From SCUD01 sp036824505 (GTDB lineage Bacteria; Pseudomonadota; Gammaproteobacteria; Steroidobacterales; Steroidobacteraceae): 64,000 nucleotides of DNA. The notes beneath the pieces are model-generated. The model searched no databases, was not told the DNA's origin, and saw only the letters and a list, made by a program, of their open reading frames with translations. Location of the stretch: positions 1 to 64,000 of the forward strand of contig DAITAA010000005.1 in assembly GCA_036824505.1 (NCBI GenBank), in the 5' to 3' direction. The position numbers and the translations under genes were made by a program. Positions within the stretch are counted from its first letter, which is position 1; each line of letters begins with the position of its first letter. Positions 58,976 through 64,000 of the stretch are shown here, in pieces.

Positions 58976-61084
58976 TCAGCCGGGCAGGCGCGATAAATTG
59001 GCGGTGTGCTGGAACAATCGCTGCAGCGCCGCGAGCAGCGCCAGGCGATTTGCGCGGACGGCGGGATCATCCGCCATGACCATCACGCGATCGAAGAAGG
59101 TGTCCACGACTGGCCGCAATGTGGCGAGCCTGCGCATTGCATCGCCATAGCGCCTGCCGGCCACGGTGCCTTCGATTTCGACGCGCAGCTCATCGAGCGC
59201 GGCCGCAAGCTGGCGCTCCGCCGGATCGGTCAGCAGGCGCGGATCGACGCGCAGCCCGGCCTGCTCGCCGGACTTCTTCAGGATGTTGCCGATGCGCTTG
59301 TTGGCGGCAGTCAGGCTGGCCGCCTCCGGCAATGCGAGAAACGCGACCAGCGCCCGCAGGCGATCGTCGAAATCGAGTGGCGAAACCGGGCGCATGTCGA
59401 GCACCGCGTCGAACATCTCGGTCGTGACGCCCGGCGTGCCCTCGAGATACCAGGCCCGCAGCCGCTCCATCATGAAGTCGTAAACCTCATCCACGATGTT
59501 GTCCGCCATCGGTGGCGATTTGCCATTCGCCAGACGCAGCACGTCGGCATGTACCGAATCGAGCGCCGTGATGATCAATTCGCGCAGGTCCATCCCGACG
59601 CGCTTTTCGATCAGGATGCGAAGCAGCCCGAGTGCGGCGCGGCGCAGGCCGAACGGATCCTTTGCCCCGGTCGGCTTCTGGCCGATCGCGAAGATGCCGA
59701 CGATGGTGTCGAGCTTGTCGGCAACCGCGAGCGCGAGGCCCGCACCCGTGGCAGGCAGTGCATCGCCGGCATAGCGGGGCAGATATTGCTCGGCAATGGC
59801 GGCGGCGACTTCGGCGGGTTCGCCGTCATGGGTTGCGTAGTAACGGCCCATGACGCCCTGCAGTTCCGGGAATTCCCCGACCATGGCGGTCAGCAGGTCG
59901 CACTTGGCGAGTTCCGCGGCGCGCTGGGCCGCGGCGGGTTCATTGCCGGCCAGGCTGGCAATCTGGGCGGCCAGCGCCGTGATCCGCACGGTCTTGTCGG
60001 AAAGCGAGCCCAGCCGGGCCTGGAAGGTCACGGCCCCCAGGGCCTCGCGGCGCGAAGCCAGCGTCTGCTTGCGGTCGGCGGCATAGAAAAATGCGGCGTC
60101 GGCGAGGCGCGGCCGGACCACGCGCTCGTTGCCGGCGCGCACCTGGGCCGGATCGCGGCTTTCAATATTGGCGACGGCGATGAAAAGCGGCAGCAGCGCC
60201 CCGGAGGCGGATCGGGCGGGGAAATAGCGTTGGTGATCCTGGAGCGTCGCGATCAGCACCTCGGGCGGCAGCTCGAGAAAGCGTGCCTCGAACGTACCCG
60301 CGATCGGCACCGGCCACTCGCAAAGGGCGGTCACCTCATCGAGGACGGTGGGGTCGATCAGCGCTTCGCCGCCGGCCGCCCGTGCGGCGGCAGCCGCAGC
60401 GGCGGCGATGCGTTCGCGGCGCGCCGCGGCATCCACCAGCACGAAGCCGCGCTTTTCCAGGGCCGAAACATAGCCGCCCGGCGAGCGCAGGACGATCGGC
60501 TTTGGCGCATGGAATCGATGGCCCCGGGTCGTGCGTCCTGCCTTGAGACCCAGCAGCTCGCATTCGATCACTTCATCGCCGTGCAGCATGACGAGCCAAT
60601 GCACCGGCCGGACGAATTCGACATCGCCGGCACCCCAACGCATGCGCCGGGCGATCGGCAGACCCTCGAGGGCGCGCTGCGTGATGCCGGGCAGCAGCGT
60701 TGCCGCCGGTGCGCCCGCGCGCGTGACGGAGCAGAACAGGAACTCGCCCTTCGGCTCGGTCACGCGGGTCAACGCTGCGACCGCGACGCCGCAGGACTCC
60801 GCGAAAGCAAGCGCCGCGCGCGTCGGTTGTCCGTTGGCGTCGAATGCGGCGGAAACCGGCGGCCCGCGGCGCTCCAGCTTCTGCTGGGCCTGGGTTTCGG
60901 CGAGACGACGCACGAGGACCGCGAGGCGCCGCGGCGTTGCGTAAGCTTCCGCCTTGCCGTGCGCGAGACCTGCGGCAGCGAGGCCCTGCAGCACGCCATC
61001 GCGAAACGACTCGGCGAGAGCCATGAGGCTCCTTGGCGGCAACTCCTCGGTGCCGATCTCGACCAGGAAATCGCGGCGCGTCAC
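58976..61084 (-). CDS. glyS: glycyl-tRNA synthetase beta subunit
   Basis: Large subunit of the tetrameric class II synthetase, needed with GlyQ to charge tRNA-Gly. The 702-residue protein starts with GTG (MTRRDFLVEIGTEELPPRSL in translation), overlapping the glyQ stop by 4 bases. The block FDANGQPTRAALAFAESCG is conserved, and the C-terminal half holds the HD-like and anticodon-binding region (DKLDTIVGIFAIGQKPTG). Confidence 0.97.
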   Translation of the reverse strand: MTRRDFLVEIGTEELPPRSLMALAESFRDGVLQGLAAAGLAHGKAEAYATPRRLAVLVRRLAETQAQQKLERRGPPVSAAFDANGQPTRAALAFAESCGVAVAALTRVTEPKGEFLFCSVTRAGAPAATLLPGITQRALEGLPIARRMRWGAGDVEFVRPVHWLVMLHGDEVIECELLGLKAGRTTRGHRFHAPKPIVLRSPGGYVSALEKRGFVLVDAAARRERIAAAAAAAARAAGGEALIDPTVLDEVTALCEWPVPIAGTFEARFLELPPEVLIATLQDHQRYFPARSASGALLPLFIAVANIESRDPAQVRAGNERVVRPRLADAAFFYAADRKQTLASRREALGAVTFQARLGSLSDKTVRITALAAQIASLAGNEPAAAQRAAELAKCDLLTAMVGEFPELQGVMGRYYATHDGEPAEVAAAIAEQYLPRYAGDALPATGAGLALAVADKLDTIVGIFAIGQKPTGAKDPFGLRRAALGLLRILIEKRVGMDLRELIITALDSVHADVLRLANGKSPPMADNIVDEVYDFMMERLRAWYLEGTPGVTTEMFDAVLDMRPVSPLDFDDRLRALVAFLALPEAASLTAANKRIGNILKKSGEQAGLRVDPRLLTDPAERQLAAALDELRVEIEGTVAGRRYGDAMRRLATLRPVVDTFFDRVMVMADDPAVRANRLALLAALQRLFQHTANLSRLPG

Positions 61085-62043
61085 GTTGCGGCCGCGGAGG
61101 GGACAGTCCCCTTTTCGAAAAAGGGGACTGTCCCCGATTTCACCATTGGAAAGCCGAGCGCCTCGCGGCTTGCGTAGTAGGCCGCGGCCACGGCGCGCGC
61201 GAGCGCCCGGACCCGCAGGATGTAACGTTGCCGCTCCGTGACCGAAATCGCCTTGCGGGCATCCAGCAGATTGAACGCATGCGATGCTTTCAACACCTGC
61301 TCATAGGCCGGCAGCGGCAGATTCGCGATCAGCAGGGCCCCGCAGGCCTGCTCATGGCGCGCGAACTCGGCAAAGAGCGCTGCCGTGTCCGCATGTTCGA
61401 AGTTGTAGGCCGATTGCTCGACCTCGTTCTGGTGGAACACGTCGCCGTAAGTTACGCGCCCGCCCGCACCGTCGGTCCAGACCAGGTCGTAGACGCTTTC
61501 GACGCCCTGCAGGTACATCGCGAGCCGCTCGAGCCCGTAAGTCATCTCGCCGGTCACCGGCCGGCAGTCGAGGCCCCCGGCCTGCTGGAAATACGTGAAC
61601 TGCGTGACTTCCATGCCGTTCAGCCAGACCTCCCAGCCGAGGCCCCAGGCGCCGAGCGTCGGGGATTCCCAGTTGTCCTCGACAAAACGGATGTCGTGAA
61701 TCAAGGGATCGATGCCGACGGCGATGAGCGAGCCCAGGTAACGTTCGATGATGTCATCGGGCGACGGCTTCATGACGACCTGGAACTGGTAGTAATGCTG
61801 CAGCCGGAACGGGTTCTCGCCATAGCGGCCATCGGTCGGCCGGCGACTCGGCTGTACGTACGCAGCGCTCCAGGGCTCGGGGCCGATAGCGCGCAGGAAG
61901 GTCGCCGTGTGGAAGGTGCCCGCGCCCATTTCCATGTCGTAGGGCTGCAGCAGCACGCAGCCTTCGCCTGCCCAGTAACGCTGTAATGCCAGGATGAGAT
62001 CCTGAAAATTGCGCGGAGGCTGTGTTTTCGGTGTTTTTGGCAT
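61081..62043 (-). CDS. glyQ: glycyl-tRNA synthetase alpha subunit
   Basis: Catalytic class II subunit of 320 residues. RNFQDLILALQRYWAGEGC, LQPYDMEMGAGTFHTATFL and the motif 3-like GLERLAMYLQGVESVYDLVW region are conserved; only parts are needed to recognise it. The usual end is near REALGFPM (E. coli has 303 residues). Here 20 further residues (from VKSGTVPFF to the stop) are encoded by a REP-like palindrome that sits in the coding frame. The start chosen is the MPKTPKTQ methionine. Confidence 0.97.
   Translation of the reverse strand: MPKTPKTQPPRNFQDLILALQRYWAGEGCVLLQPYDMEMGAGTFHTATFLRAIGPEPWSAAYVQPSRRPTDGRYGENPFRLQHYYQFQVVMKPSPDDIIERYLGSLIAVGIDPLIHDIRFVEDNWESPTLGAWGLGWEVWLNGMEVTQFTYFQQAGGLDCRPVTGEMTYGLERLAMYLQGVESVYDLVWTDGAGGRVTYGDVFHQNEVEQSAYNFEHADTAALFAEFARHEQACGALLIANLPLPAYEQVLKASHAFNLLDARKAISVTERQRYILRVRALARAVAAAYYASREALGFPMVKSGTVPFFEKGTVPSAAAT
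61099..61135. repeat. REP-like 17-bp perfect inverted repeat inside glyQ
   Basis: Arms GGGGACAGTCCCCTTTT (61099-61115) and the complement (61119-61135) are separated by 3 bases. The core GGGGACNGTCCCC-type palindrome is related to, but different from, the elements at 9075 and 12513. It lies wholly within the glyQ frame just before its stop and supplies most of the extra tail. Confidence 0.85.
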
Positions 62044-62089
62044 GCGATTGCGGTGCAGCAGGGGGCCGCCAAGTATAGCGGCGACCCGT

Positions 62090-62797
62090 TCAGCCCGCGG
62101 CGCTTCGGGCGGCGCGGGCTGCGAGCAGAGGGCGGATTTCGGCATCGGTCAGGTCGCGCCAGTGCCCTGGCGCCAGCGTCCCGAGTCGAATGTGCATGAT
62201 GCGCACGCGTTGCAGGCGCTGCACGCGGAAGCCGAGCGCCGAGCACATGCGGCGGATCTGGCGGTTGAGCCCCTGCGTCAGCACGACGCGAAACGTGTCG
62301 GGACCAGTCTTGGTCACGACGCAGGGCTTCGTCTTCACGCCGCCGATCTTCACGCCGGCAGCCATCATGGCGAGAAATGTCGGCGTGACCGGGCGCTCGA
62401 CCTTGACCAGATATTCCTTCTCGTGGCCATGTTCGACGCGCAGGATTTCGTTGACGATGTCGCCGTTGTTCGTCAGCAGGATCAGGCCCTCGGAATCCTT
62501 GTCGAGACGGCCGATCGGGAATATGCGTTCGCGGTGTCCGATGAAATCCAGGATGTTGCCCGCCACGTCGCGCTCGGTCGTGCAGGTGATGCCCCGCGGT
62601 TTGTTGAAGGCGATGTAAACATCGCGGCGACGCGCCGATAGTGGCTGGCCGTCCAACTCCACGACGTCGCCCGCGCTCACTTGCGTGCCGAGCACGGCCT
62701 GCTTTCCGTTGACCGTCACGCGTCCGGCGCTGATCCAGGCATCGGCCTCGCGTCGCGAGCAGGCCCCGGACTCACTGATGAATTTATTGAGGCGCAT
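62090..62797 (-). CDS. rluF: 23S rRNA pseudouridine(2604) synthase RluF
   Basis: RsuA-family synthase making pseudouridine 2604 in 23S rRNA. In 235 residues, the S4 RNA-binding domain comes first (RLNKFISESGACSRREADAWI, in part), followed by the catalytic block FPIGRLDKDSEGLILLTN with the nucleophile Asp in RLDKD, and QGLNRQIRRMCSALGF. It is shorter than E. coli RluF (290 residues) because the C-terminal tail is missing. RluB or RluE assignments are less likely from the N-terminus. Confidence 0.92.
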   Translation of the reverse strand: MRLNKFISESGACSRREADAWISAGRVTVNGKQAVLGTQVSAGDVVELDGQPLSARRRDVYIAFNKPRGITCTTERDVAGNILDFIGHRERIFPIGRLDKDSEGLILLTNNGDIVNEILRVEHGHEKEYLVKVERPVTPTFLAMMAAGVKIGGVKTKPCVVTKTGPDTFRVVLTQGLNRQIRRMCSALGFRVQRLQRVRIMHIRLGTLAPGHWRDLTDAEIRPLLAARAARSAAG

Positions 62798-62882
62798 CGG
62801 CCGGCGATTGTGGCGATCACGCGCCGGCGGCGGGAAGATTTCGGGTCGCACCGTTTTTGTGCTGAGCCTCCATCTCATGCCC

Positions 62883-62888
62883 TATAAT
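62883..62888 (+). promoter_or_regulatory. possible sigma-70 -10 box upstream of glnA
   Basis: An exact TATAAT lies 145 bases before glnA. The matching -35 position is poor (GTGCTG or TGCTGA), so this promoter is only a possibility. Paired with the sigma-54 site downstream it would recall the two-promoter glnA region of enterics. Confidence 0.35.
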
Positions 62889-62967
62889 CGTGCATACGCG
62901 ATAAAAGGCCTCCCTCGCTTAGGTCATAAGTGTATGATTAAAAAAGATTTAACTACTTGATTCAATC

Positions 62968-62983
62968 TGGCACGCGATTTGCA
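62968..62983 (+). promoter_or_regulatory. sigma-54 promoter of glnA
   Basis: TGGCACG-CGAT-TTGCA is a perfect -24/-12 element (GG and GC with the usual spacing). Transcription would start near 62995, about 39 bases before the glnA ATG. Such promoters need an enhancer-binding protein such as NtrC; no clear NtrC palindrome was seen upstream within the window. Confidence 0.9.
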
Positions 62984-63033
62984 CCATGACAGGGATCGCG
63001 AGCTAACGCCGCCCAATTCTGTGGAGACGATCC

Positions 63034-64000
63034 ATGACTCCCGCCGACGTCGTCAAGTTCATCAAGGAAAAAGAAGCGAGCTACTGCGACCTGCGTTTCA
63101 CGGACACACGAGGCAAGGAACAGCACGTGACGATCCCGACGCGCATGGTCGACGAGGATTTCTTCGTCGACGGCAAGATGTTCGATGGCTCGTCGATCGC
63201 CGGCTGGAAGGGCATCAACGAGTCGGACATGATCCTGATGCCGGATCCATCGACCGCGAAGATCGATCCGTTCTTCGAAGAGACGACGCTGCTCTTGCGC
63301 TGCGATGTCATCGAGCCGATGACGATGCAGGGCTACAGCCGCGACCCGCGCTCGCTGGCGCGCCGCGCCGAGGCGTACCTGAAGTCCACCGGCATCGCGG
63401 ACACGGCATTGTTCGGGCCCGAGAACGAATTTTTCATCTTCGACAGCGCGCGCTGGACCAACGAGATCAACGGCTGCAGTTATCACATCGATTCCGTGCA
63501 GGGGGCCTGGAATTCGGGCTCCAGCGACGGCGCCAACATGGGTCACCGCCCCGGCGTCAAAGGCGGCTACTTCCCGGTGCCGCCCGTCGATCGCTTTCAG
63601 GACCTGCGCACCGCGATGTGCCAGGCCTGTGAAGAGCTCGGCCTCAAGGTCGAGGTGCATCACCACGAGGTCGGCACCGGCGGCCAGGGCGAGATCAATG
63701 TCTCGGCGAACACGCTGATGAAGAAGGGCGATGAGGTTCAGCTGCTGAAATACGCGCTGTGGAATGTCGCGCATGGCTACGGCAAGACGCTGACCTTCAT
63801 GCCGAAGCCGCTGGTCGGCGACAACGGCAGTGGCATGCACGTGCACCAGTCGCTTCAGAAAGACGGCAAGGCGCTGTTCGCCGGCGACCGCTATGCGGGG
63901 CTCTCCGACATCGCGCTCTATTACATCGGCGGCATCATCAAGCACGCGCGCGCGATCAACGCATTCACGAACCCCGGCACCAACAGTTACAAGCGGCTGG
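63034..64000 (+). CDS. glnA: glutamine synthetase type I (partial)
   Basis: Makes glutamine from glutamate, ammonia and ATP. The first 322 of about 470 residues are visible. Signatures include MFDGSSIAGWKGINESDM, the metal-binding GPENEFFIFD, and NGSGMHVHQSL near residue 270, all of type I-beta. The ATG has GGAG 8 bases upstream. The adenylylation tyrosine lies beyond the window. A sigma-54 promoter precedes it, so nitrogen control is expected. Confidence 0.98.
   Translation, partial: MTPADVVKFIKEKEASYCDLRFTDTRGKEQHVTIPTRMVDEDFFVDGKMFDGSSIAGWKGINESDMILMPDPSTAKIDPFFEETTLLLRCDVIEPMTMQGYSRDPRSLARRAEAYLKSTGIADTALFGPENEFFIFDSARWTNEINGCSYHIDSVQGAWNSGSSDGANMGHRPGVKGGYFPVPPVDRFQDLRTAMCQACEELGLKVEVHHHEVGTGGQGEINVSANTLMKKGDEVQLLKYALWNVAHGYGKTLTFMPKPLVGDNGSGMHVHQSLQKDGKALFAGDRYAGLSDIALYYIGGIIKHARAINAFTNPGTNSYKRL

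Noticed and set aside
59006..61177. A 723-residue plus-strand frame opposite glyS and glyQ.
   Set aside because: Antisense to both synthetase subunits with no recognisable motif.

Overview
The window is high-GC bacterial chromosome spanning the replication-origin region of a gammaproteobacterium. The string atp operon - parB - parA - rsmG - mnmG - ... - mnmE - yidC - yidD - rnpA - rpmH - dnaA - dnaN - recF - gyrB keeps the order known from Pseudomonas-type gammaproteobacteria. High GC, many outer-membrane and periplasmic proteins, a TonB-dependent receptor and a VVTAQR-tailed small protein suggest a Xanthomonadales, Nevskiales or Steroidobacter-like lineage; this placement is inference, as no rRNA is present.

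Layout. 1-6.3 kb: F1Fo ATP synthase genes atpD (cut by the window edge) back to atpI, all on the minus strand, with a good promoter and a terminator-like leader hairpin. 6.4-8.05 kb: three small exported-protein genes. 8.1-10.6 kb: parB, parA, rsmG. 10.5-15.3 kb: a tightly overlapping block (AcuI-like reductase, metallo-beta-lactamase-fold hydrolase, diheme cytochrome c, glutathione peroxidase, peptide-binding lipoprotein-like protein) lying between rsmG and mnmG. 17.2-46.8 kb: about 29.5 kb of accessory genes between mnmG and mnmE, which are normally neighbours. It holds an exported S33 hydrolase with a NatAB-type ABC exporter, envelope proteins, a GST, a two-domain GFA protein, NTF2-like lipoproteins, a decayed O-methyltransferase, phosphate transport, a copper module, a five-gene overlapping catabolic operon (two class III aminotransferases, an aldehyde dehydrogenase, a CatIJ-like CoA-transferase), a beta-aminopeptidase-family enzyme, NnrU, an APC transporter, a TPR-sulfotransferase and a TonB receptor. 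46.8-50.6 kb: mnmE to rpmH on the minus strand. 50.7-57.1 kb: dnaA, dnaN, recF, gyrB on the plus strand, with DnaA boxes, a candidate DnaA-trio unwinding element and three parS sites. 57.1-62.8 kb: a decayed amino-acid permease, an acyltransferase, glyS/glyQ and rluF. From 63.0 kb: glnA behind a sigma-54 promoter, cut by the window edge.

How the parts work together. ParA, ParB and three parS sites form a complete chromosome-segregation system around the origin. The core genes left of the origin run away from it. Many accessory genes in the 29.5-kb block run towards it, which fits later insertion or rearrangement. The most interesting accessory unit is the operon at 33.1-39.0 kb. Two aminotransferases, one semialdehyde dehydrogenase and one 3-oxoadipate-type CoA-transferase would be enough to turn a 3,6-diamino acid such as beta-lysine into 3-oxoadipyl-CoA, and the neighbouring exported beta-aminopeptidase-like enzyme and AdiC-like transporter fit a beta-amino-acid diet. 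This pathway is a hypothesis. Three perfect inverted repeats resembling RAYT-type REP elements sit in or next to genes; one has been captured into the end of glyQ. No rRNA, tRNA, CRISPR array, prophage or insertion sequence was seen, and no stretch over 300 bases lacks a feature.
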